A DNA stretch of 6,556 nucleotides from G039029935 sp039029935. Its GTDB lineage: Bacteria > Chloroflexota > Anaerolineae > Caldilineales > Caldilineaceae. The stretch lies in the NCBI GenBank assembly GCA_039029935.1, contig JBCCFC010000789.1:1-6556 (forward strand), in the 5' to 3' direction. Below the pieces are notes generated by a model. That model worked only from the letters and a program-made list of their open reading frames with translations. It made no database searches and was not told the DNA's origin. Position numbers and translations under genes: made by a program. This document shows, in pieces, positions 1-6,206 of the stretch (the stretch's first letter is position 1; each line of letters starts with the position of its first letter).

Positions 1-38
1 ATCCACTCCCCACACATCTCTAAAATATTATGGAAAAA

Positions 39-43
39 AGGAG
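39..43 (+). promoter_or_regulatory. Ribosome binding site of the TIM-barrel gene
   Basis: AGGAG lies 6 nt before the ATG at 50, the same arrangement seen before the RNA ligase and HD-Pnk genes. It fixes the start of this gene. Only 49 bp of upstream sequence are in the window. The A/T-rich stretch at 21-31 could be part of a promoter, but no convincing -35/-10 pair can be assigned. Confidence 0.75.
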
Positions 44-49
44 ATTATC

Positions 50-922
50 ATGACAAACAACATTCATTTTGCGATGGGCGGTGCTATTTTTGGCGACTTC
101 ACCGTTGAATCAGCCCAGCTAATTGCCAAGTACAGTCTACCCGGTGTCGAACCTTATCGCGGTTGGCTGACCGACTGGCTTGACAAACCACAAGAACTGA
201 AGGACCTGCTTGACGAGTACGGGATACAGCTCATCACCGCTTCCAATGGTGGCCCCGGACAGTCGGTGGAATTTATCGACCCATCCAAGCGTCAAGAAAC
301 AGTCGATGATCACGTCTCCTTCTGCCGTGATTTCCTGACGATTTTTGGCTGTTCACACTTCAAGATCAACATGGGGAGCCGCCCAGCAAACGGCACAACT
401 GCAGATGATATCAGTGCCATTGCCAAAACCGTGACAGAGATTGGCAAACGAACGCTGGAGATGGGGATCACAATCGCCCCCCATCCACACATTTGGGGAC
501 CGATTGAACGGCCAGAGGAAGTGTGCGCCCTGCTTGATCAGACCGACCCAGATATCGTGTCTTGGATACCCGACACCGCACAACTCAACCTTGGCGGTGG
601 TGATCCCGTTCAACTCATCGACGATTACTACGACCGATTGGCCGCCATCCACTGGAAAGACTCAAAGGCATCCTATCGCGGCTATACAGGACCGACACCC
701 TCAAAGGAGATGCACGCCAAGGAGATTCTCTACAAGGACCTTGGCGCGGGGGGGGTGGACCATCCCACCATTTGGACCATGCTAAATGAACGCGGCTACG
801 ATGGCTGGATCACGCTCGATCTCGACCCGCCCCGCGCAAACGAAGGGGAAGGGTCCGTTGAAGACAAAATCGGGATTAACTGTCGCTATTTGACAGAAAC
901 ATTGAAGGTTCCGCATCTCTAA
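50..922 (+). CDS. Sugar phosphate isomerase/epimerase-like TIM-barrel protein (IolE/AP-endonuclease-2 fold)
   Basis: This 290-residue protein has the pattern of the xylose-isomerase-like TIM-barrel (AP endonuclease 2) superfamily, which covers metal-dependent sugar isomerases, epimerases and inosose dehydratase IolE. Visible landmarks are GVEPYRGW (32-39), an early-barrel acidic site; APHPHIWGPIE (143-153); DTAQLNLGGGDP (175-186); AAIHWKDSK (198-206); and LGAGGVDHPTIW (231-242), which resembles the LGxGxVD turn of IolE-type proteins. Likely metal ligands are E153, D175, H201 and D257. The last lies in WITLDLD, where relatives usually carry Glu, so the site may be altered. Length is normal for the family, and no signal peptide or membrane segment is seen, so it should be cytoplasmic. 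The true substrate cannot be read from sequence, and no inositol or sugar-catabolism gene is visible beside it, although the upstream side is cut off. An 8-G run at 748-755 encodes part of the LGAGGVD turn. Confidence 0.85.
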   Translation: MTNNIHFAMGGAIFGDFTVESAQLIAKYSLPGVEPYRGWLTDWLDKPQELKDLLDEYGIQLITASNGGPGQSVEFIDPSKRQETVDDHVSFCRDFLTIFGCSHFKINMGSRPANGTTADDISAIAKTVTEIGKRTLEMGITIAPHPHIWGPIERPEEVCALLDQTDPDIVSWIPDTAQLNLGGGDPVQLIDDYYDRLAAIHWKDSKASYRGYTGPTPSKEMHAKEILYKDLGAGGVDHPTIWTMLNERGYDGWITLDLDPPRANEGEGSVEDKIGINCRYLTETLKVPHL

Positions 923-987
923 GCAGCAGAGGCGTCGCTATTCAAAAGCAGGTCATTGTCAGCATTGACTTCAAAATTTCAACAAAA

Positions 988-1132
988 TGTAATGGTCAGG
1001 TACACCGTGAACAGATAGCAATGAGTGAAAATGTCAGCGTACCGTCCCTATCAGCGTCAAAAAACACAGACGCTAATAGGGACGGTACGCTGACAAGATT
1101 TGTTCAGCCTGTTATTGACCATGACCATTACA
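988..1132. mobile_element. MITE-like palindromic element with flanking direct repeats
   Basis: The element begins TGTAATGGTCA (988-998) and ends with the exact reverse complement TGACCATTACA (1122-1132). AACAAAA lies immediately outside each end (981-987 and 1133-1139), as expected of a 7-bp target duplication. Further in, TGAACA (1008-1013) pairs with TGTTCA (1101-1106). The centre is a perfect 20-bp inverted repeat (1032-1051 with 1076-1095), followed after one mismatch by a 6-bp stem (1053-1058 with 1069-1074) and a 10-nt A-rich loop. It has no coding capacity, so it would be a non-autonomous element mobilised in trans. It sits in the 279-bp gap between two convergent genes and may also end transcription from both sides. 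The rest of that gap, 923-980 and 1140-1201, shows nothing recognisable. The structure is seen directly; mobility is inferred. Confidence 0.65.
1032..1095. repeat. Long perfect hairpin inside the MITE-like element
   Basis: The arms at 1032-1051 and 1076-1095 are exact reverse complements (20 bp). A C/A mismatch (1052/1075) separates them from a further 6-bp AGCGTC/GACGCT stem, closed by a ten-base A-rich loop. Lying between two converging genes, it could act as a bidirectional terminator, but no T-run follows the stem on either strand, so classical intrinsic termination is not supported. Confidence 0.7.
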
Positions 1133-1201
1133 AACAAAATGAGAGTGGAATGAAGATCGCTACGTTCTTGGAAGGGCATCCAGCCGTCGGTTAAGTCTTT
1201 T

Positions 1202-2314
1202 TTAATCTGGTTGCGCTACGTCGTTATCAAGAAACGACTGGATTACCTGTCGCCATTTTTGAGGCTCCTTCTCCAAAATATCAGCATGACTAGATTCGGT
1301 AAACAACTCAAATCGTTTGTCCTGACTGCCAATCTGGTCAAATAACCTTTCTGCTTGCGTCAATGTCACTCGTGTATCATGTGCGCCGTGCAGCATCAAC
1401 ACAGGGACCTTAACCCCTTGTGCGTAGTCGGCTGGATTATGGGTGAACCCTAATACCCCAATTTGTTGTCCCGCCCAGAACACAAGCAGATGCGCTGCCG
1501 GAAATGTTGGGATATTCATTACATCAAATCGGTTCTTAACCGTTGACAACATATCGTCAAAGACTGCCTCAATGATGAGGCCATCTGGGTCAATCATGCC
1601 CAAGTCAACGGCTCGGAGAACTGCCGCGCCACCCATCGAGCGGCCAACAAGAATGATTGGTCCTTTTTCGAGTTTCTCTACATATTGGACGGTTTCCACA
1701 ACGTCAATCGCCTCCCAATAACCAACGCTTGTTTGATAGCCACTTGAGCCACCACTCCCTCTAAAATCGACCAAAAATGTTGAATATCCCAAATGATGAA
1801 ACGCAACCGCAGATGGTAGCTCGCCCGATTTTTCCCCACCATACCCATGAAACAGAACAACCAGTCCCTTTGATCCCTCTTTGGGTATGTACCATCCATC
1901 CAGCTTGATATCATCACCAACGTCAACATCACCAACATCAATGGTATGTGTCTCAAATGCTAGCCCATGTTCAGCGGGTGTCGCCTGATTCATCGGTTTG
2001 GGCAGCACGACGCCAAACAGCAGGACCTCTACCTTACCGAGAAACGACAACGCCTCTGGTGAAGCCGTTCTTTCGCCTATTGGTGAAAACGTAAGCATGG
2101 CGCGAGCTTGGTTGAATGCTACCGCGTTCAGCGCAACGAATGATACGATGAGTGCTAGCGTAACCGTTATCCATACCTTTTTTGTTTGGTGATGCTTGGG
2201 CTTCACTGGATTGCCTGAGACATTGTGGTTGTTGTGGGAGATATTACTTGGGTGTATTGTATTGTGATATGTGTTATTTTGGATTGATTGGTCGGTTGAT
2301 TCAACAGTGGTCAT
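1202..2314 (-). CDS. Membrane-anchored alpha/beta hydrolase
   Basis: This 370-residue serine hydrolase has the alpha/beta-hydrolase fold. Residues 1-45 are a polar Asn/His/Thr-rich tail. Residues 46-68 form one hydrophobic helix preceded by KK, so the protein is probably a signal-anchored membrane protein with the catalytic domain outside the cytoplasm. The catalytic part shows the oxyanion-loop motif HGYGGE (156-161), DFRGSGGS (183-190), the nucleophile elbow GRSMGG (224-229, Ser226), the acid Asp313 in HGAHDTRV and His343 in SSHADIL. The triad is complete and correctly spaced, so an active esterase, lipase or peptidase-like enzyme is expected; the substrate is unknown. A 5-residue tandem repeat (DVGDV-DVGDD, 126-135) lies before the core. 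The ATG at 2314 is supported by AAGGGG on the minus strand (2330-2325), 10 nt upstream. The gene stands alone, convergent with the TIM-barrel gene and divergent from the repair operon. Confidence 0.88.
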   Translation of the reverse strand: MTTVESTDQSIQNNTYHNTIHPSNISHNNHNVSGNPVKPKHHQTKKVWITVTLALIVSFVALNAVAFNQARAMLTFSPIGERTASPEALSFLGKVEVLLFGVVLPKPMNQATPAEHGLAFETHTIDVGDVDVGDDIKLDGWYIPKEGSKGLVVLFHGYGGEKSGELPSAVAFHHLGYSTFLVDFRGSGGSSGYQTSVGYWEAIDVVETVQYVEKLEKGPIILVGRSMGGAAVLRAVDLGMIDPDGLIIEAVFDDMLSTVKNRFDVMNIPTFPAAHLLVFWAGQQIGVLGFTHNPADYAQGVKVPVLMLHGAHDTRVTLTQAERLFDQIGSQDKRFELFTESSHADILEKEPQKWRQVIQSFLDNDVAQPD

Positions 2315-2383
2315 GGTATTGAGTCCCCTTTGGTAGACAGGTGGTTATGCCTGTTGTGCAATAGAAAGTCGATTGATGATGCT

Positions 2384-2413
2384 ATTATACAGCAGACGAG
2401 GGTAATACGACAA
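2384..2413 (-). promoter_or_regulatory. Predicted promoter of the alpha/beta hydrolase gene
   Basis: On the minus strand, a perfect TATAAT (2389-2384) lies 18 bp from TTGTCG (2413-2408), which matches four of six -35 consensus bases. Transcription would begin near 2377, leaving a leader of about 60 nt before the ATG at 2314. A small inverted repeat, ACAGG/CCTGT (2337-2341 and 2350-2354), lies in that leader. This is prediction from sequence only. Confidence 0.55.
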
Positions 2414-2419
2414 CGGTTT

Positions 2420-2444
2420 AGAATGATTTATTGTTGATCATTCT
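2420..2444. promoter_or_regulatory. Possible operator: 8-bp inverted repeat around the -35 box of the repair operon
   Basis: AGAATGAT (2420-2427) and ATCATTCT (2437-2444) are exact reverse complements separated by 9 bp. The predicted rightward -35 box (2431-2436) lies in that spacer, so a dimeric regulator bound here would block or alter RNA polymerase access. The hydrolase -35 box is only 6 bp away at 2408-2413, so one regulator could act on both genes. No regulator gene is visible in the window. Confidence 0.35.
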
Positions 2445-2459
2445 GAAAACAAGTATAAT
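2431..2459 (+). promoter_or_regulatory. Predicted promoter of the ATPase/nuclease-ligase-kinase operon
   Basis: A perfect TATAAT (2454-2459) stands 17 bp after TTGTTG (2431-2436), a weak -35 (three of six consensus bases) at optimal spacing. Transcription would start around 2465-2467, almost on the first in-frame ATG (2466). This favours the internal ATG at 2520 as the true start. Confidence 0.55.
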
Positions 2460-2506
2460 ATCACGATGATGAATTGGGTTGTTTTAGATAGCAACTCAAT
2501 TAGAGT

Positions 2507-2511
2507 GAGGA
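2507..2511 (+). promoter_or_regulatory. Ribosome binding site that selects the ATG at 2520
   Basis: GAGGA lies 8 nt before the ATG at 2520. The alternative start at 2466 has no purine-rich site before it and coincides with the predicted transcription start. The 18 extra residues it would add do not resemble the family's usual beginning, whereas translation from 2520 opens with MRKTIPYG. Confidence 0.65.
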
Positions 2512-2519
2512 AAGTCAGT

Positions 2520-4247
2520 ATGCGCAAAACGATTCCATACGGCCAAGCCAATTACGAGGAAATCGTTGAAAACAACAATTACTTTGTAGATAAAACACAC
2601 TACATCGCTACCTTGGAAAGTGTCAACAACCCCATCTTCCTCCGTCCGCGCAAATTTGGCAAGTCGCTCTGGTGTCGCATCCTGGAATTGTATTACGGGG
2701 TCAAATACGCCGATGACTTTGAACGCCTCTTTGGTCACACCTATATCGGTCAACATCCAACACCGAAACGCAATGCCTACCTAATTCTGCATCTGGACTT
2801 CTCCAAGATTAAGCCTGGACAAACGCTTGCGAAAATTGAAGAAAGCTTTGACAGCGTGTGCAATAAAGCACTCAAAATCACGTTTCAACAGGCACAGCCT
2901 CACTCAATTAAACTTGATGAGTCAGTGAATGCAACGAGCAATTTAGATACATTACTAACGGACATTGAGTTGCAGGATATACCGCCAATTTATGTCATTA
3001 TTGATGAGTATGACAACTTTGCCAACCAACTGATTACACAGTCCAAGACGGGTTTATATTATGAACTCACGGATGATGACAGCTTTTTCAAAACCTTTTT
3101 CAAGACGCTCAAGTCTGGACGTAAGATGGGCAGCATCGCCAATATTTTTATCACAGGTGTCCTGCCGCTTGTGGTGGATGACCTCGCCTCTGGCTATAAC
3201 ATTGGCACATTTCTCACGCTGCGCCCTGATTTTGAGGATATGTTGGGGTTTACCCAGGCCGAGGTTACGCAGTTATTGGATGAAGTGTATCAAGATTATG
3301 GCTTTGACCCTACAACCCGTCGTCATGTCGAGGAGGTAATCAAAAATCACTATGATGGCTACTACTTTGTGCGTTCGCCACAACATCAAGCAAGCAAAGC
3401 ACTCTATAATTCCACGATTTTGATGTACTTTTTGGATTATTTTTGCCGTACAGGGGAACTGCCAGAGCATCTCACCGACCAAAACCTCAAGACAGACCTA
3501 TCTTGGGCAAAACGCTTGACGGTCGCCAACCCAACGCTGACCGAGGAGTTTGTCAATGACATCACGGTTCAAAACAGCGTTGTCTATGACAGGCGTTATT
3601 TGGTGGAAAAATTTAACATGGCACAGTTTCATGACGAAAGCTATTTTCCCACAGCCTTCTTTTATCTGGGCATGTTGACCCAAGCCGATCATTTCCACCT
3701 TTCGCTACCTAATCTCAATATGCGGCAGATATTTGTCGAATATTTTAACCAAATCCACCAGATCAGTGTCTCTAAAAATCATACCGAATACATGTCTGCC
3801 TTTTTGGATACACTCAGTTTAGAAGACCTATTTGCCGGATATTGGCATAACTATATCGCCCAATTCCCCGAAGCCATCTTTAACAAGGTCAACGAAAATT
3901 TCTATCGTAGCACCTTCTATGAACTGTGTAGTCGCCATCTCTCTGCTTGGTTTACGTGGAACATGGAACGCTCCTACCCATCAGGCAAGAGTGACTTAGA
4001 GTTTGTCGGCAAGTTCAATGAACGCTATGCGGGGTTACGCTGGGTGATTGAGTTTAAATATTATTCCAATACCAAGGTTAAAGACAGCAAAATCAAAATT
4101 GATACATTCAAACTTAAAAAGGCAGATACGCGGCAGCTTGCGGGCTATGTGCAAGGATTGAAACAGGAGTATCCAGAAGCAATAATCTCGCAGTATGTCA
4201 TCTACTGTTTTGGCAATCAAGGGTTCCGTGTGTTTCCAGTGTCATAG
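2520..4247 (+). CDS. AAA-ATPase-like protein with C-terminal PD-(D/E)XK nuclease domain
   Basis: From the preferred ATG the protein has 575 residues; an ATG at 2466 would add 18. The N-terminal half matches the AAA-ATPase-like family that opens with a phrase like IPYGxxxYxxIxxxxxYFVDKT. It carries the short Walker A form RPRKFGKS (K48, S49), which lacks the first Gly of a standard P-loop, as is usual in this family. Walker B is IYVIIDEYDNF (D162, E163), followed by a sensor-like strand IFITGVLPL. The C-terminal part has a PD-(D/E)XK arrangement: SGKSDLEF (Asp492), then VIEFKYY (Glu511, Lys513), a complete-looking catalytic set. Such ATPase/nuclease fusions are common and often multicopy in environmental bacteria; their role is poorly known, with mobile-element or defence functions suggested. 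It is the first gene of the predicted operon, ending 11 nt before the RNA ligase gene. Cleavage activity and substrate are inferred only from the motifs. Confidence 0.85.
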   Translation: MRKTIPYGQANYEEIVENNNYFVDKTHYIATLESVNNPIFLRPRKFGKSLWCRILELYYGVKYADDFERLFGHTYIGQHPTPKRNAYLILHLDFSKIKPGQTLAKIEESFDSVCNKALKITFQQAQPHSIKLDESVNATSNLDTLLTDIELQDIPPIYVIIDEYDNFANQLITQSKTGLYYELTDDDSFFKTFFKTLKSGRKMGSIANIFITGVLPLVVDDLASGYNIGTFLTLRPDFEDMLGFTQAEVTQLLDEVYQDYGFDPTTRRHVEEVIKNHYDGYYFVRSPQHQASKALYNSTILMYFLDYFCRTGELPEHLTDQNLKTDLSWAKRLTVANPTLTEEFVNDITVQNSVVYDRRYLVEKFNMAQFHDESYFPTAFFYLGMLTQADHFHLSLPNLNMRQIFVEYFNQIHQISVSKNHTEYMSAFLDTLSLEDLFAGYWHNYIAQFPEAIFNKVNENFYRSTFYELCSRHLSAWFTWNMERSYPSGKSDLEFVGKFNERYAGLRWVIEFKYYSNTKVKDSKIKIDTFKLKKADTRQLAGYVQGLKQEYPEAIISQYVIYCFGNQGFRVFPVS

Positions 4248-4252
4248 AGGAG
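4248..4252 (+). promoter_or_regulatory. Ribosome binding site of the RNA ligase gene
   Basis: AGGAG begins directly after the stop codon of the preceding gene (TAG, 4245-4247) and lies 6 nt before the ATG at 4259. The compact junction argues for co-transcription and possibly translational coupling of the nuclease and ligase genes. Confidence 0.75.
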
Positions 4253-4258
4253 AGCGTT

Positions 4259-4888
4259 ATGTACATCAAATACCCGCGTACACCCCATTTACCTTGGTCC
4301 CCCGGTGCGACAGCGGACGATGTACGCATCATCAACACCAGCCATTTCAACGGTCTCCGTGTCGTTGTCACCGAGAAACTGGATGGCGAGAACACCTCAA
4401 TGTACCGAGACCATATCCATGCGCGGTCGATTGACAGTCTGCACCATCCCTCGCGCAACCGAGTGAAGCAACTTCACGCGACCATTGCCCATGAAATCCC
4501 AGTCGGCTGGCGTTTATGCGGCGAAAATGTCTATGCGCGTCACTCGATTGCTTACGAGGCATTGGTGGGGTACTTCTATCTCTTTAGCATATGGAATGAG
4601 CGCAACGAATGTCTTTCTTGGGATGAAACCGTCGAGTGGTCTACGTTGCTTGGTTTGCCCACACCGTTGGTGATATTTGAAGGTGTGTGGGATGAGGCGC
4701 AGATTGCGGGCATTCAAGTCGATGAAGCGCGGGTTGAGGGCTATGTTGTGCGGTTGGCCGATGGCTTTAGGCATGATGATTTCTCCAGTTCGGTCGCCAA
4801 GTGGGTTCGCCCCAATCATGTGCAGACCGATGTGCATTGGATGCATCAGCCCATCGTCCCCAATCGTCTCGCAGCAGTGGATAGATAG
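4259..4888 (+). CDS. Minimal ATP-dependent RNA ligase (nucleotidyltransferase core)
   Basis: This 209-residue protein has the ordered motifs of covalent nucleotidyltransferases of the RNA ligase type. Motif I is TEKLDGEN, with Lys40 the predicted AMP-accepting lysine; Arg57 follows in HARS. Motif III is LCGENVYARHSI (87-96 region, Glu89), motif IIIa-like is YFYLFSIWN (105-113), motif IV is VEGYVVR (Glu160) and motif V is VAKWVR (Lys181). It should seal 5'-phosphate to 3'-OH ends through ligase-AMP and AppN intermediates. The protein is little more than the catalytic core: no OB-fold, zinc or helical accessory domain is evident, so substrate recognition may depend on a partner. The obvious partner is HD-Pnk, encoded 90 nt downstream, which would prepare the ends; HD-Pnk homologues are known to be encoded often with a putative ligase. 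RNA rather than DNA as substrate is inferred from motif style. A capping-type nucleotidyltransferase is much less likely. Confidence 0.85.
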   Translation: MYIKYPRTPHLPWSPGATADDVRIINTSHFNGLRVVVTEKLDGENTSMYRDHIHARSIDSLHHPSRNRVKQLHATIAHEIPVGWRLCGENVYARHSIAYEALVGYFYLFSIWNERNECLSWDETVEWSTLLGLPTPLVIFEGVWDEAQIAGIQVDEARVEGYVVRLADGFRHDDFSSSVAKWVRPNHVQTDVHWMHQPIVPNRLAAVDR

Positions 4889-4891
4889 AGC

Positions 4892-4960
4892 AAGTGGTAT
4901 GGACATCCCTGCTCGTATTTGGGTTATCGCCCGAAACGGACAAGGATGTCCATACCACTT
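4892..4960. repeat. 69-nt palindrome between the ligase and HD-Pnk genes
   Basis: Perfect 17-bp inverted arms lie at 4892-4908 and 4944-4960. The 35-nt interior can fold into a second stem: 4913-4916 with 4936-4939 and 4918-4923 with 4930-4935, one bulged A, two G-T pairs and loop TTATCG. In mRNA this would be a long, stable, nearly continuous hairpin starting 3 nt after the ligase stop. It ends 7 nt before the HD-Pnk ribosome binding site (4968-4972), which is left unpaired. No T-run follows, so it is a poor intrinsic terminator. It could be a processing or stability element that sets the ligase-to-kinase ratio, or an inserted dispersed palindrome; no flanking target duplication is visible. 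Confidence 0.75.
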
Positions 4961-4967
4961 TCAGGAC

Positions 4968-4972
4968 AGGAG
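4968..4972 (+). promoter_or_regulatory. Ribosome binding site of the HD-Pnk gene
   Basis: AGGAG lies 6 nt before the ATG at 4979 and 7 nt after the end of the intergenic hairpin. Translation of HD-Pnk can therefore initiate independently even when the hairpin is folded. Confidence 0.75.
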
Positions 4973-4978
4973 TAGCAT

Positions 4979-6205
4979 ATGCACCCTCTAATTGATAAGA
5001 TATGCCAAGAGCAGGTTGCGTTTGACGAGATTGTCGCAAGTTGGAGCGGATTGGACCTTGGCTTGCTACGTGAGCTATCGGCGACAGAACAGGACAGCGA
5101 ATGGCATGCTGAAGGTGATGTCGGGACTCACACTGGCATGGTACTTGCGGAGACGTATCGTGAGCTTGCCGAATCAGCCGCTGATTTGGATGAATCCCGC
5201 AAGCGGATACTGCTTTTATCCGCCATTTTTCACGACATTGCCAAACCGTTGGTAACAACCCGTCGTACCATTAAGGGACGCGAGCGTGTGACTTCATCGA
5301 GACATGCCGAGCGTGGACGTTCGTGGCTGGCCTATCGTTTGGGCCATCTGGGCTTACCCGCATCCGAAATTGCAGGGATTCTGGGGCTGGTTGGCTATCA
5401 CCATCACCCACGTAGACTGGTCACGAACGATGAACCGCATCCTCATTGGCGTCGCGTTGCGCGAGAGGCAGATGTACGACTGCTCTATCACCTTGAATGC
5501 GCAGACCTTCGGGGGCGTTGGTGTCAGGATTTGGCAGAGCAGCTTGAGATCATCGAGCTATTTCGTGCCGAATGTGAAATGCTGGGATTGTGGGAGAACA
5601 AAAATCTCTGGTCTGAATGGGAACACGAACTTGATTCGGAGCTAACCACGCTGACTGAACCTGAGCGAAGTCGGGCTATTTCGTTAGTGATTTCAGAAGG
5701 CGAACAGGGGCGGGCGCACTCGCCTTGGAACGCGTGGATGAGGTCCCATGATACTCGCCACTCTGACAAGACGTTTACACTGTTGGTGGGTGTCTCCGGC
5801 AGCGGTAAATCTACATGGGTGGGTCAACAGCCTGATGACACGACCGTGATTCGTTTGGATGACATTCGAGCCGAGATGACGGGCGATGTCTCTAACCAAA
5901 AGCACAATGGCCGTGTGGCACAACTTGCCAAAGAACGCTTACGAGCCGCATTGCGTCAACGCGGCAATGTGATCTGGGACGGGACAAATCTACGCGAGGA
6001 CCGTCGTCGTTCGCTACTCAACATTGCAGAGGACTATGGCGCATTCACGCGCATTGTTGTCTTTCAGACGACCACCGAGACATTACACCAGCGTAATCGG
6101 GTGCGTGATAAACCGATTCCTATGGATGTGTTGGAACGGCAGATTGAGCGGATGCAGTGGCCGACGCGGGTAGAAGCACATGAATTGGTTGTTGTGTCCA
6201 ATTGA
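4979..6205 (+). CDS. HD-Pnk: HD-domain 2',3'-phosphoesterase fused to P-loop 5'-OH polynucleotide kinase
   Basis: This 408-residue two-domain protein has an N-terminal HD phosphohydrolase (about 1-215) with His51 in GTHTGMV, His85-Asp86 in FHDIAKP, His109 in RHAERG, His141/His142 in GYHHHP and Asp176 in CADLRGR, a full metal-binding set. A linker leads to a P-loop kinase (about 264-408) with Walker A GVSGSGKST (271-279), LDDIR (293-297, the acceptor-side Asp/Arg as in T4 Pnk), WDGTNL (333-338) and an Arg-rich lid RNRVRD (372-377). This is the architecture of Runella slithyformis HD-Pnk, whose kinase phosphorylates 5'-OH ends and whose HD domain removes 2',3'-cyclic, 3' and 2' phosphates. Homologues are often encoded with a putative ATP-dependent ligase, as here. 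It should heal broken RNA or DNA ends for the upstream ligase to seal. Length and motifs look intact. Assignment rests on recognised architecture, not a search. Confidence 0.9.
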   Translation: MHPLIDKICQEQVAFDEIVASWSGLDLGLLRELSATEQDSEWHAEGDVGTHTGMVLAETYRELAESAADLDESRKRILLLSAIFHDIAKPLVTTRRTIKGRERVTSSRHAERGRSWLAYRLGHLGLPASEIAGILGLVGYHHHPRRLVTNDEPHPHWRRVAREADVRLLYHLECADLRGRWCQDLAEQLEIIELFRAECEMLGLWENKNLWSEWEHELDSELTTLTEPERSRAISLVISEGEQGRAHSPWNAWMRSHDTRHSDKTFTLLVGVSGSGKSTWVGQQPDDTTVIRLDDIRAEMTGDVSNQKHNGRVAQLAKERLRAALRQRGNVIWDGTNLREDRRRSLLNIAEDYGAFTRIVVFQTTTETLHQRNRVRDKPIPMDVLERQIERMQWPTRVEAHELVVVSN

Positions 6206-6206
6206 T

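Noticed and set aside
2466..2519. Start of the ATPase/nuclease at the first ATG (2466)
   Set aside because: It coincides with the predicted transcription start and lacks a ribosome binding site, while 2520 has GAGGA 8 nt upstream and begins with the family-typical MRKTIPYG.
4514..4906. A 130-codon open frame on the minus strand inside the RNA ligase gene
   Set aside because: It is antisense to a gene with a complete set of ligase motifs, and its translation shows no domain.
4892..4960. Intrinsic terminator between the ligase and HD-Pnk genes
   Set aside because: The stem is strong but is followed by TCAGG, not a T-run, so it is better described as a palindrome of unknown role.
4767..5258. 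A 163-codon open frame on the minus strand spanning the ligase-kinase junction
   Set aside because: It overlaps two well-supported genes on the other strand and their intergenic hairpin, has no recognisable motif and low-complexity composition, and reads as a shadow frame.
5655..5676. A stretch resembling dispersed CTGAGCGAAGTCG repeats
   Set aside because: It is in frame in the HD-Pnk linker, has no second copy in the window, and is explained by coding for EPERSR.
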